Shown here in pieces: positions 19,345 through 32,300 of a stretch of 64,000 nucleotides of DNA. Numbering within the stretch: position 1 is the first letter of the stretch; every line of letters begins with the position of its first letter. The notes below the pieces were generated by a model that saw nothing but the letters and a program-made list of their open reading frames with translations, was not told the origin of the DNA and did no database searches. The DNA is taken from positions 9,815,826 to 9,879,825 of the forward strand of contig OU744453.1 of assembly GCA_916610825.1 (NCBI GenBank), read 5' to 3'. The position numbers and the translations under genes were made by a program. This DNA comes from Haliclystus octoradiatus (taxonomy: Eukaryota > Cnidaria > Staurozoa > Stauromedusae > Haliclystidae).

Positions 19345-22300
19345 TTAACATAAATTGCAGCTCTTTTTGCAATTTTTCAACATATAATTTGGATTGTTTC
19401 TGCATTCGCCAGTTCTAGCCCAACCAGGACATGAAAGGTTATTGTCAACACAACCTATTGATCATAAATATCAAAAACAACCAAAATATAGAGTACATGG
19501 ATGCATTAATTAATTATCTTGTTATTTACATGATTGACATGTTAATTTTTACAGTTCAGTTACAACCTCAATAGGTTAGTATACCTCACGAGTGTAAATT
19601 TTAAACAGCAATAGAAAATTTAAATTTAAAATTATTTCATTTTGAGTTCACCTCTATCGGCTGAAATATTATTTGAATTTTGAGTTCATCTATATGAGTA
19701 GCTCATGTATTTAGTTACATAATAATTAAAAATCTTTGTTAATATCTATATTGGGTATGAATAATGTGATAATCATGCACGAGGGACATCACACAGCTAT
19801 ATAATATCCTGTAGTTTCTCAACCTTCTCGTATAGCTATAGTTGAAGTGGAAATGTGTGTGATTATTCTGTAACACTTTTGCTACTTAATTTCTCGTGTG
19901 ACAACGGTTCTTAATTTTTCACAACAGATCAAGTTTGCAATTCAATGGTCTGAGTTTATCTGTAAATTACACTGCAGAAGAAATGCAAATCTTTATGAGT
20001 TACAACAATTAATGATTGTGTTTTCTGTTTTATAGTATAAGATTATCATACCTGGACATTTATTGCAACTTCTTTTGCAATTGGCTGCCATCCAAATTGG
20101 GTTATTTTTGCATTCTCCAGTGCTAGCCCATCCGGGACATCTAGTGTCACTGTCAGAACAGCCTATTAAAAGTCATAAAGATGTTAACGAAAATGCATCA
20201 CTCACCATTGTAAAGTTATCTTAATTTTCCTGTATGCGTACTACTGAGTCATATTCATCTGTAACTTATGTCATTTTATATATTTTAGGAGCTTTATTGA
20301 TCAGAATCAGCGAAAAAGACTGAGAATCGCGAATCTAAACTGACAGGTTTCTCTGAAGCAACTGAAATTCACATAAAACTGTTCCTAAAATTTAACTTTC
20401 CCATTTCACAATTTAATGAAATTTTATTGAAAACCATTTAATAATGAAATTTACACAATTGACTTCATTTGATATATTGTAACTCATAAATAGGATAACA
20501 AACCTGAAGGTCTTGAAGTGACTGGGGCTGCTGTTGCTCCACTGCATTTATACATTGTATTGATTTGCTTAATATCAGTTGAGCTAAAACCATAATCTGA
20601 ACCAAGGTTTCGATTATAATTTCCTTTAGCTGCAATTGTTACACGTCCACCAATACCAAACGCAGTTCTTCTATAATGCATCACACTATCTAGATCATAA
20701 CCTCCACCAAAATAATCAGCTTCTCCATGACTGTACTTTTGAAAGTTGTATTTCACATCTATAAATAGTAATGATGGGTTAGCATAATTGTATGTTACAC
20801 TTCTCGATTCTCACAAAGGAAAAATTGACTCATTCAAGCATTTTGTACTTGATGAAAACTGTACTATTCTTAATTATAGACCCGAAAAGCTCCATTTATA
20901 TCAATTTAAGTTTCACATATTTTGCGTTTGCAAAATTCTACTCTAATCGTGAAGTAAGAATATAATCAAGTTGAATATAAACAAGAAAATTTATCTTGAA
21001 ATATTAATTATTTTTTTTTTAAACCAAGAAAGTTATTCATATTAGAATCCATAGTTAGATTCCTCTGTACAATCATGATACTCACATAAAAGAAATTTTA
21101 AGTTTTTTTTAAATGTTTTGAGCTCACCACTCGTTTGAATAACACAAGTAAGATCGATCTATAAATATGGATATACACAAGCTCTCCAAAGCATTATAAT
21201 GTGGAAATAGAGAACATTTTATAGCTCAAATTTATTCTTACAAAATAATCTGTCATATCCAAACAGGTTACACAAGTCGCAATTAATGCTTAACACAGTG
21301 GCACAATTGGTCAATGTGGACCAGTTACATCGTTCGTCTTATCAACAAATGCTACTGATTGTTAACATTTGCTTAATTTGCGAACATAATGTTTCTGTAT
21401 TAATAATGAAGTAATGATGAAGCGAAGAAATGATGTAAAATATATCGCATCTTAGTAAACACTCAGCGTAGGAAGGACAAATCACGAAGTCGTGAACCAT
21501 GCGCCCGTATGCGAGAGTTCGTACAGGCGTTTTTAAGATTCCGTTAGTTTCATAGAACATCATTACAATGACCAAAGGGTTAAAAATAACTGGCACCTTT
21601 CGTCTATTTTCATTTCTGATCTGGGTGTCATCTAGAGAGTTTGAATCACTTACTACTTGGTATGTTATTCCAATATATATCAATGAATTTGTCGCGATCT
21701 AATCTTGATTGTTCATGATAGAAACCAACGGCATGCATTAGCTCATGAATCACAGTGCCAACAGTATTACAACCGTTGCCAATGGAGACATCCTGGTAAC
21801 CACCACTTCTCCCAATGTTTGAGTAACAACTTTATAATAAAAAATGAATATGATCACCCAGATGTGCAAGTTTAGTAATTCTAAACTGTAATTCTAGAAA
21901 GTTTTGTTTTTGGTGCACTTTCGCTGAAAATTGAAAATTGTTTGGTTCTAATCCTGAAGATCGACAACTTCCGCATTGATTCTTAAATTGAAAGAGCGTG
22001 AGTTTAATTTAAGGTTAACTTTGACTCAAGTGTACATACTGTGCCGTAGGAACTCTAATTTGTTGATATTAAAATGTCAAATTGGAATTGTTTAAGATCA
22101 TTTTTTCAACTTGAAGTATACTGTAGTACAACAAATCAAACACAGTGAAGGACATTTGATTTGAAATTTGATTTAAAATTGGAACTTTCGGACCCCATTT
22201 CCAAAATTTCTTATTAACCTCTTGGCCAATATTTTCCTTATAATTACAGTATCTGTCATTTTGAATTGGATTTTTGTAACTATAGTGATATATGAGTTAC

Positions 22301-25300
22301 GTAACATACCCTCCGCCAATCATGAATCTGATGTAATTCCTTTCTACTGTTCTTGGTTTAAATCTGATGCACGTGTTAATGCGATAGCTATTCATAGCTT
22401 TTTGAGCAACTTGTCTCCTGCTTATATCTAAATTTCAAATCAAGCATCATTTCATAGAAAGTGATTAGTCAGGCATGATTAGATAGCTAATAGATATTTA
22501 ATAATAAATTAACATATTAACAGTGCACATATGCATATGCAAAATGTTGGCTAAAACAGACCATAATAAAGATTGTGAATAATATGAGGCCCGGTATGAT
22601 GTTCTTGAGATTCTGAGTTTCACTTTGCAAAATTTGATAAATTTACCGTCTAATTATCTCAAATTAAACACTTGAAACTTGAAGTTATGGCCCCCAGTTA
22701 TGGTTATGGCTCTGCTTCTTCATTGTCAACAATCTATCGACATAGGTATGTCTGTGTTTCAACCAAATATAATGTTCAGATTTAGATCTCGGATTGGATT
22801 GCTTTAATATTCAATAGAGTAGTAAATATCGTGACAATATATACTTACCAAAATTATTGGCAAAAACGTAAGGGATGATACCATTGGGCCAATGTTTATA
22901 GGTGTTAGAAATCCCATCGTAGCCGTTGCTGTCTCCTTTCATAACCTTTCGTGTTGCATCATCAAGCACAATATCTCCCTCAAAAAGGTCAGGAGCTACA
23001 CAATGAAAACAATAAATCAGTCTTTTAATAAGAAAGTAGTACTCACCTTTCCAAATTACTGAAAAAGCTTTTTTTAATCCCAATGTCATTAAATATCATC
23101 TACTTTTGCTTTCATTTCATTTTGCATTTTTTTTCATTTTTTTTTCATTTTTTTAAATAGCATATGCATCAACCTTGGTGGCTATCACTATATTTGGCAC
23201 CCATTGGGATGTAGGAGTCGATTTGTGAAATTCTTCATTCAGTATTATTAACTATGAACTATGAACTATATGAACTTGGAAGAAAGTAAAAAATTATATC
23301 AGCAAAAAAAACAAAATGATATAAACTTCATCAAGACAATGAAAACTATCAATGTTTTCATTCAAACATATTTTAATTTCACATGAATATTGGGACAATT
23401 TTGATTGTTTACAAACCAATCAAGGTAATTATATATAAAGAAAGAAATAACTAATAATAAATAAACGCAACAATCAGACATTCATATTTGCTATAAGGAA
23501 TAACCATGTATATAATATGACTTGTGAAGTGAACCCGCTCCGCTGGGTGAAACTTTCAAATGATTTAAAAATAAAAAAATAGAAAATTGAATTGCTGGAG
23601 ATTTAGCCCAAGTGATAAATAAACAATAGACGGGTGTAAAAGATATTGCGTGACAAACATGAGAAAGATATTGCGTGACAAACATGAGAATGTAACTCGT
23701 TCTTTCTATTTAGCCGCAAGAAAAATCCTACGAAAAAATACGCCTCAGGCCGTCAATTGAAGGAATTTAAAGATATGAACATAAAACATGGCCTATGTCG
23801 CCGCAAAAAATTATAAGATACTATACGGAAAGTATGGATTTGATACGTTTACCGTGAGAAGCGTGAATCTCGAATACAGTAGATACAGACAGACATACAT
23901 CGAAGTTTATATAGTAGATATGAACAATTGACGAAATTTGCAAATAAATGTATAAATAAATAACATTGAATCCATTGACATCCATTGAATTTGAAATCCT
24001 AAATAATATTTAATCACATTATATGTCTTTTGGCTAACCATAACTAGCTATAAATCATTACATAATGCAGAGAGGATCGAACTGCAACAGTAGTATACTT
24101 ATTAATAAATTCATACATATTAAATTTGAGATAAGTGACAGCGATGAAAGAGACATGATTGGCAATAGTTCGTATATCTCAAACAGTAGTAACAATGATT
24201 TGAATAATTTTCATTCCATCCTGCATATTGAACAGCAGCAATCAAGAACAGATCCAGTCTAGAACCAGGGCCATCCCGTCTAATCCTGATATAGTTTCTT
24301 TGAGGGTGTCCAGCAATAAATGTGCCAACTAAGCCGTAGTCAGATCCGGATATATAAGCATAAATTGAAGCAAGCTAAGGTGCGGTATCTGGAGTTGAAT
24401 ACGCCACATCAAGTTTTGCCATGCGTATTTGAATTTTTGTCTTATCCATTGGCTAACATATGGCAATTCGCAATTCCTTACTGGTCACAAATGATTTCAA
24501 AATTTGCATTTTATTTGCATTTTGATAGTTTGTGCAACTCTGTGGTTGTAGATTGCTATTGACACGTTTGCTTCAAGACATTTACACCTTTTGTTTTAAC
24601 ATTGTAAGGTAAAAATTAGCAAAAATTGAACTTGGTTAGTATTTGAATAAAATGAAAGTGTTAAACTAAAGTTTGGATACTGCAATTACGATTTTCTTAA
24701 GAAAGTTTTAATACTGGCCGATAGTAAACTTTCTTATAAAAAGTGTACAGAACAATGTCACACAAGTTAATTTAATTAATTATAATTTTGAGATACCGTT
24801 ATCCAGCACTAGCGTATATGAGCCTATTAAGTAGCTTATTGACGCTGCAAAACACCGAAGTCTTAATAGTCAAATTCAGCTGTCTGTCAATATTCATAAT
24901 TATGGCTTTCAATAATCACACACAACAAGTAACTGTTGTTGGCTGATTGGTTGTTATTAAACAAATAGATTATATATAATTCATTTGAGTTTGATTTGAA
25001 CGTGATCAGAATTCAAATTGATTCAAACCATAGTCCAAAATTGTATAAGATTCATATACGTTAAATCTAACCATGTTTTTCATGCAGGAAATTCTACACT
25101 CCAGGATGGTATGATCTACAAAATGATTATTCCTGAAAGATGCTATCGAATTGTATTCTACAGCTGGATCTAAGCCTCTTTGCATATTGATGTCGAGAGC
25201 AATAATATTGTCTCTGTCCTGCTTTCACGTGCATACGACTTGCTGGTTTACCTAATCTTGCAACTTCAAAAGGAGTGTATTTGAAAGGATTGTGAAAAGG

Positions 25301-25386
25301 CAACATCAACGTAATCTAATATCCAACTCACCTTTACCCAAAGTGAAGCCAACAGAAAGGCAGAGAAGATACAAAACTTTAGCCAT
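19345..25386 (-). CDS. Secreted astacin metallopeptidase with two ShKT domains
   Basis: Seven exons on the - strand: 25386-25332, 22995-22849, 22427-22310, 21829-21654, 20758-20504, 20162-20052 and 19454-19345. They sum to 972 nt, every phase matches, and they encode 323 residues plus stop. The protein starts [17 protein letters not shown], a signal peptide. A very short propeptide and catalytic start follow ([10 protein letters not shown]). The zinc site [12 protein letters not shown] is at residues 135-146 and the Met-turn SVMHY at 190-194. The four astacin cysteines are present (in NTCIRF, GGGC, NGC, MYKC). Two six-cysteine ShKT domains follow (about 252-286 and 289-323), each with the CPGWA..GEC pattern. 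Family knowledge: astacins are zinc endopeptidases, secreted or surface-bound, active in development, hatching or digestion; ShKT domains often sit at their C-terminus. The natural substrate cannot be read from the sequence. Confidence 0.94.
23641..23690 (+). repeat. 25-bp tandem duplication
   Basis: Two perfect adjacent copies of a 25-bp unit beginning AGATATTGCGTGAC, inside astacin intron 1. Confidence 0.9.
25137..25220 (-). pseudogene. Possible astacin exon remnant
   Basis: One - strand frame reads [20 protein letters not shown] followed by YNS. This recalls the [12 protein letters not shown]...KYNF stretch just after the zinc site of the neighbouring gene. The resemblance is short and no intact exon borders are visible, so it may be a decayed duplicate exon or chance. 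Confidence 0.3.
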
Positions 25387-25440
25387 CCCAGTAAGCTGTT
25401 CGATCGCCACAATTACTGACTATCCTGAATAGTTCATCGC

Positions 25441-25448
25441 TATTTATA
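25441..25448 (-). promoter_or_regulatory. TATA box of the astacin gene
   Basis: On the - strand the sequence reads TATAAATA, about 55 bp upstream of the start codon at 25386. That spacing would leave a 5' UTR of roughly 25-30 nt. Confidence 0.6.
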
Positions 25449-26346
25449 TCATTACGATCCATTATGAAATCAATTATGTCAAAGTATAATATTTAAACAA
25501 AATTATAAAAGCTATTGACAGAATAAAACCTGAATAATTGCTAGATCATTCTATGTAATCTTGGCTGCATTAGTTCTGTAAACAGTAAAATATTTTCGAA
25601 GCAGCTGTTACATCTATAAATTATCAAATCAATGATCCATTTTTATAAAAGCAGTAATGAAGTGATCACGACATCATTCAACAGAATCTGAAGTTCTGAA
25701 CTGTTGAATATGACGACATTGATTGAGTTAATTACTCAGCTTCAAATTCATTTATTATATATACTTCGCAATAAAATTTCCTTCTGCGTTACTTCTAGAT
25801 TGTAGAACATTAATCTAAATATTATCACTGTTGTTATCAATGTCAACCCTGAGCGGGGGCAATTCCCCTTACTTCGTTGACTTTGTGTGTGTCAATTTTA
25901 AAATCGGATTAATCTGCACCAATAAACTTCCAGAAAAAAGAAGGCCGAAGAAGACTCTTGTAGATATTTTTCAGTTTCCTGTTCCATAATCATCACATCG
26001 AAACGAATCCATCCAAATCAATATTTACCCCCAATTTCATCCACAGTTTTGGTCAATTTGTTTGGTGTGCAGTGATATAATTTATCACATTAGAATTCCA
26101 GATTCATTAAGAAGTTGTTGACATTGTAAATTTACTTATCGTGATCTTTTTCAAATTGAATTGCTCAAACATACTTATTTGGAAAGCATAAGAGATGAAA
26201 CGAGAGAAACAAAAAACTGTTTGATCATATTATTTATATATTGTAACAAACTTCTAGATTCAAATATTAATAAAAACACTATAATAATCTAAACGCTAAT
26301 AAATCGTAAATAAGCACATATGTAATTATTGCATAAATTTAAAATG
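25449..26346. other. Intergenic between astacin and ELYS
   Basis: About 0.9 kb separates the astacin TATA box from the ELYS stop codon; both genes are on the - strand. No canonical AATAAA was found after the ELYS stop; a weaker TATAAA variant (- strand) is at 26233-26238. Confidence 0.5.
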
Positions 26347-29300
26347 TCATTTCTTAGGTGTACGAGTACGCAATGTCATTCTATGACTGACTGTTTTTTC
26401 TGTTTTAATTGAGAGATTTCCTGATTCAGATAATTTACTTTTACGGCGAGTTGTACGTGCTGACTTTGAAGTGGTAGGATCTTGAGTATCTGGGTTTGAA
26501 TCACCAGCGAATGACAGTGGGCTTGAGCTAGCAATACTAATTCCACTACAAATGTAAAAGTAAGAGAAAAAAAAATCAGTTCAGAATTTCAAGTATTAAT
26601 ACATATAGTAGTTCTAATTTTATCCTTTCTATCTAGCGCAATTATGTTTGGAAACATCTAGAATCATTGATCGTGGTCAAAAGTTTTTTAATATCACATA
26701 GAATTTCCTAATACTACACAACTGTTCGAATGGATTCCAGACATACTGAAACCGTGTATAATTGAGCCGTCGATTTCTGGACAATGAGATGCACCACACT
26801 TTGAGATGATGTAAACTTCAGAAAATTAAGGTGTGAATAGTTTTAAATGCTATAAGCCAATCCCGAATACCATAATATTTTTTGTTTGAAAAATTTCTAT
26901 TTCAGCACTGTATGAAGTCATTAATTCCTCTGCTTACTGCTATGATGTCTCGATTGCAAAACTTTGAGCATTATATATAGATTCGGGAAGTGTTTATACT
27001 AATCTGAAATACGTAGCCAATCCTAGAATCCAACAACCTCTATGTAGAAACATGCAGATAATTCTCAACTTTACAATGATTATTAAGAAAATATCAGATT
27101 TTGCATTCTCCAAGTAATGCTCTAAGTAATATGGATACTTTTGAAATTCCCAAAAACTTTATTGATTATTATAGCCATATAGTTAGTTATTTGAAATTTT
27201 GTTAAAGTAGCTATATTTTGTTTGCGTAATTAGTTTGTTTGAAGAATGTTATATGCATTTGAAAAAAAAATCACAACATGAAATCTATATTTACAGTTCA
27301 CCAGTACAACTTACCTTTCTCTTCGTTTCTTTTCAGTAGAACGCAGAACACGAGGATTTTGGATCGCGTCCGTTTTCTTTGACCTTGATTGACGCCTCGG
27401 CTTCTTTTTGGGTGATAAAAGAATTTCCGAATCATTGTCAAGCTTTGAGGTCTCAATGTCGATTTTAGAAGTTTCACTTTCAGTAAACATAGCAGCAGTG
27501 GAATTTTGGAGGGTTTCATCTAGCCGACTGCTACATGTAGAGTTTATAGCACTGGGTTCTTCAAGGGTTTCTTCATGCTGACTACCATCCACATAATTCA
27601 TAGTTTCTTCAAAGAAACTTGTCTTTGTAGAGCGATTATGAAGAGTAGACTCAATAGTAGATTGGTCAACAGTGTCCTCTAACAAGTGATCGCTACAAGC
27701 GCATAAAGGTAAACTTTCCGAGAAAGAATTGATAGCAGTGAATGATCCAGAATGAGAATGACTTGTTAATGAGATGTCGGAATAATTGCCAAGTTGCTCG
27801 CCGTTATTTTGAGACTCCAATGTGGACGAATTAGCCAGTGGGGCATCAGGAGATTCTATTAAATTGGAGCTGTCATCGTGAGCTGATACAAATGATGCAT
27901 CACTTAAACTCTGATCTGGGGTAGGTTGGTTTTCAGTTAAATCTGCTTGTACAAGTGTTTCATCAACAGCTACCATCGATGAATCTCCATCAGTTGTGTC
28001 TCTATCTTCCTTCTTGATGTGTGTCTCTACAGTGGGCTCTTCCTTTATGGTGATGCCTCGTCTAACTGATGGAATTACAGTAAGATTTTGATCAGCTGAA
28101 AGTAATATAAAAATCTATTGAAATACAACATGAAAGAAAAAGAAATTTTCATTGTCAAACATCAACAAAATGACCAGCCGAAATTTTGATTGATTGTTTG
28201 TTTATTTCTTATAAATTAATAATAGAAATACAGAAGTTGCAGCTGTTACATACATATATTTATATACAGTATATATAATTTTATATGAAAATGGAAAGTA
28301 TTGGTATGCCCTTACATAATAAGAGGCAGCACTTACACAAAGGCCATTGGAAATTTAATGATATATTTTGCAATATCACGAGATTTTCAGGAAGAGCGTT
28401 CCAAATAAATACGACTCTTCAACTTAAATAACGACGACGATAGTCAGGAGAGTTTGTTTTACATTTGTTAAAAGTTTCAAGCAATGGCTTCTGGTAGGAT
28501 ACGGTTTTTTGTCAAGTGTGGACATAGGTAAATGATACATCAACAAGAGAATTAGGAAGTTTGATCATCATGCACATTGCACAAATCGAAAAATATGAGC
28601 AGTGCAGTACAGCCTTTTTTTATAACTAACGTTATATCGTAAATTGTATCATATCGTCTACATAATGGCACTATGAATCTCGGATATAATGAATCGCTAC
28701 TGAAAACCTACTGAAAATGTACTGCAATGGGATTGGGTACTGAAATAGTACCAAAATTCACCAGACACGTTAATCTAGATCCTTCTCATTCCACTGAAGA
28801 AACTACTGAAATGTCCCTTAGGATCAAAGAGGTACCAAAAAGGGTACCCAATTCAGTAACACATTCAAAACGTTTTCAGAAAATCCTGGTTTTCCACCAT
28901 TCCTAATGTGGGTATTATATGGTCCTAATGCATCGCTGATTAACGAAAACAAGCAGAGAAATCCAAAACAGAACAATGTACGAGTAAGTACTACAAAACA
29001 AAAAGTTGCATACCTGTGAAGATTTCGTCTTCATCAGAATCACTACATGAATGAAAAATGATTGTCATAAATAATTTGTGGATATGATAAATATTTCAAT
29101 TAATATTAAACATTTGACAGAAAAAGTCAGTGGCAACAGTTTTCTGATTTTCTTTTCGTGCTCAACTCTGATTTAATTTCAAAGCATGTAAATTACAGTA
29201 ATTTAATATAAATTTGTAGAATATTTACTCTTGAAAATGGATATAGAAGATATCCAAAACCTTGAGCTCGAAAATAAAATAAGTAAACTGTTGCCACTGA

Positions 29301-32300
29301 CTTTTGCTTTCGAATGTTTTAAGAAGACACTTTTAATCAGAATATCAAACATGAGTGGAAAAATTGTCAACTTACCTCATATCGAACCTATAAATGAAAA
29401 GAGGCAAAAAAGCAATTAGAATAAAAATACAATTGTGTGTGATTTTGAAGCTTTTGGGAAGCATGTTACATTATTACATCCATAATCTAGTAACTCATTA
29501 GCCTACAACACAACCGGACTTCCCTATGTGTTGCAATTCTCTAGTAGAATGTGGTTAACAAAGAAGGAGCTTTCTGAATTTTTGTTTTTTTATACCCCGG
29601 AAAGCTGGTTTGGTTGTGTGTTGAATGTTGATTCAATTAAGTTTGCTAAGCATGTCTGAGACAGGGATCCTGTAGAGGCACTGGAGAATTGTCCTCATGC
29701 CTCTATTTTTTGATTTGATTTAATATATTTGTTAATATTACGATAATAAAAATTCATAATACAGACAGGCGAACACAGGTAAGTATTTAAACGAATTCTA
29801 TACGTACAGCCTAATAACGTTTACTACAATAAGGTGATAAGTCTACATTTGATAGACGAAATTTAAACATATATATTGAGCTTGCGCTTACTACTTCTTC
29901 AGGTAAAGCATTCCGTGTCGGCACAACTCTATTATAAAATGAATGCTAAGAGTTTCTTTGAGTGTCCTCTTGTGTCATATTTGGTAACTTTAAATTTAAA
30001 TGCAAATGTAGACTACAAGAAAGCTTTCGATAATGTATCTAAGCTTTTAGCTAAGATTCAAGTGTATGTATTTTGTAGTATCTGGAGGCGATTGAGGTGT
30101 TTCTTCATACAGTTCCCCCAGACAACAGGCAGTTTTCAAAATGTGGCAAAACCAGAGCATGTTAAAGGATGATGTTACGTTTAGAGGATGTTAGAGCATT
30201 TAGAACATGACATACCTGATCTTTCTCTGTTCTTCCACTGGAAGTTCAAACAAATCAGAAATGTCAGAAATCGAATGCATGGTATAGTACATGCAATATT
30301 TAATAAACAAAGGTAAGTATGTGCATTTTACCCTGGGTAGATTTATTGACTGGAAAATGATTTTCGGGGTTGGATTTGATTGAACATCCAACATATCACA
30401 ATCAAACCAGTAATCACGAAACACATACACATATATCGATCAGGATTGATTAGTGGAAAGCTGATCTTGTTTGACCAATGGAACTGGTCGATATTGTTCG
30501 CTGATGATTAAGCTTAATTATTCAATTTTGAAATACTAAAAAAGCAATAGATTACAGCTGGGATATGAATGATGATTTGATCTACTTCAACATAATCATC
30601 ATTTTTATTCATCACCTACAGAAAGCAGCCTTTTAGCAATAATTTTTATCCTTCATCGATCATCATTGATATATCCATACAAAGGATATGGTTACTAATT
30701 AATAGAATAGATCTGCATTGTATTTGTTTTTATGATCAATAAACATAATACTTTACATTCATCATAGACCAGATAGCATAAACATATCATATTAGAAGAT
30801 GAAGACTCCCTTTGTGAAAACATTTCATGAACGTTGGATGGTCCCATTTTCATGAACTGTTCATAACAAGCTCATAAAAAACTAGCCTGCGCGCAGACCC
30901 AAATCTTTTTTCATGACTAGTAGGGTCTGCGTAATATCGACAGAAAGTTGACGCTGGACTGAAATAGGGGGAGTGGCTATCGTGAGAAATCTATTGATCG
31001 TCTATTGTTCATCAGCCAATTGCTAGCAAGTTCTGCAGAACTAGAACCAGATCGTGATTGGCTAACGAACAATAGACAAACAATAGATTGCTCACGTTTG
31101 GCCACTCCCCCTGATTCAGTCCAGCGTAAGCTTTCTGTCGATATTACGCAGACCCTACTAATCATAAAAATAGATTTGAGTCTGCGCACAGGCTAATGAA
31201 AAACAGGCCATATAAGTTAACAAAATAGTTCAGAAAGTTCACGAACTGCTCATGAAGCTCATTGACATTTCTTGTACAGTTCATGAATGTTTTCGCTCAT
31301 GACACACGACTTTCGAATTTCAGGTTTGAACGTACCTCTTTTTTTTGGCTCAATGAAAACAGCCTTTTTAGTACTCTGAAAGATACAAACGCACTTACAC
31401 TGTTAACAATTGGTAAATGCAGCTGATCAAACACAAGAAAATAATCGATCTAATGTGTGGAAATGATCAGCAACATATGATGAGAATTTAGCAACACGCT
31501 ATTTAGTCTTTTTAATTTGAATTAATAAATGTTTGCAAAAAACGTTTCATACTAATTACAAATAAAGTTTTTCCTAAAAATTTCTTCTGAATTTTTTCCC
31601 ACAACGTAACAAAAGAATCAACACAAATCTTCATTAAAACAATATCAAAATTCAATAGAGTCTTAGATACGTCATTCAGCTGGGACAGATATTCTACTTT
31701 TTGCTGCATAAATCAATTGAGAATTACGAAATTCTACAAATTTGTTTCACAAAAACTACAAACTTTTGAGCTTTGGTTGACTTAGCGCAGACTCCTGTGA
31801 TCCTAGATCCTAGATCTCGTGATCAAATTAGCTCAGACTTCTGTGATCCTGACTTTCTCATACACTGACTGTAAGTGTACTGTTTATGACTATTAATATT
31901 TAAAGTTCATTAAAAAATTTTGTAAAGTCAATTGAGCTATTAATTTGATATGGGGGTTAACGCAAACCTATGAAACCTGTATATAGCAGCCAGCTACGAG
32001 AGGTAGATAAATTGACCACTATAGACAGGTGGCCCTTATATATAGGTTTGATTCAATAGAAAGTACTATTTCAGACATTGCAAGAGTGACCACTATAGAC
32101 AGGTGGCCACTTTATAGAGGTGGCCGTTATAAGAGGTTTGACTGTATACAATTTGCATAGATTCTACTAATAAAGAACACCAATGAGGCATTGTATGTGA
32201 AAGAATATTACATCAGTCGTCACTAAATGATTACCTTCAAGATTGAAGCAGGTGTCTTCAGTGAGCTTTGTGATTCACGATCATTTTTTAAGCTAAATCT

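Larger units (their letters stand above)
22996..25331 (-). other. Large first intron of the astacin gene
   Basis: This 2.3-kb intron joins exon 1 (phase 1) directly to exon 2 with no need for extra coding sequence. It holds a perfect 25-bp tandem duplication (23641-23690) and two exon-like stretches at about 24.3 and 25.2 kb that are not needed for the full-length protein. Confidence 0.7.

Noticed and set aside
22222-22431. 69-codon + strand frame
   Set aside because: It is antisense to the astacin exon at 22427-22310.
29506-29628. Possible inverted ends ACACAACCGG / CAACCAAACCAGC
   Set aside because: The arms match poorly and no target duplication is seen.
29876-30172. 98-codon + strand frame with VDYKKAFDNVSKLL, like RT motif A
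   Set aside because: Only about a dozen residues resemble a LINE reverse transcriptase, with no neighbouring RT motifs. Too little to call.
30977-31196. Overlapping 60-70-codon frames on both strands
   Set aside because: They mirror each other because they lie in the foldback MITE.
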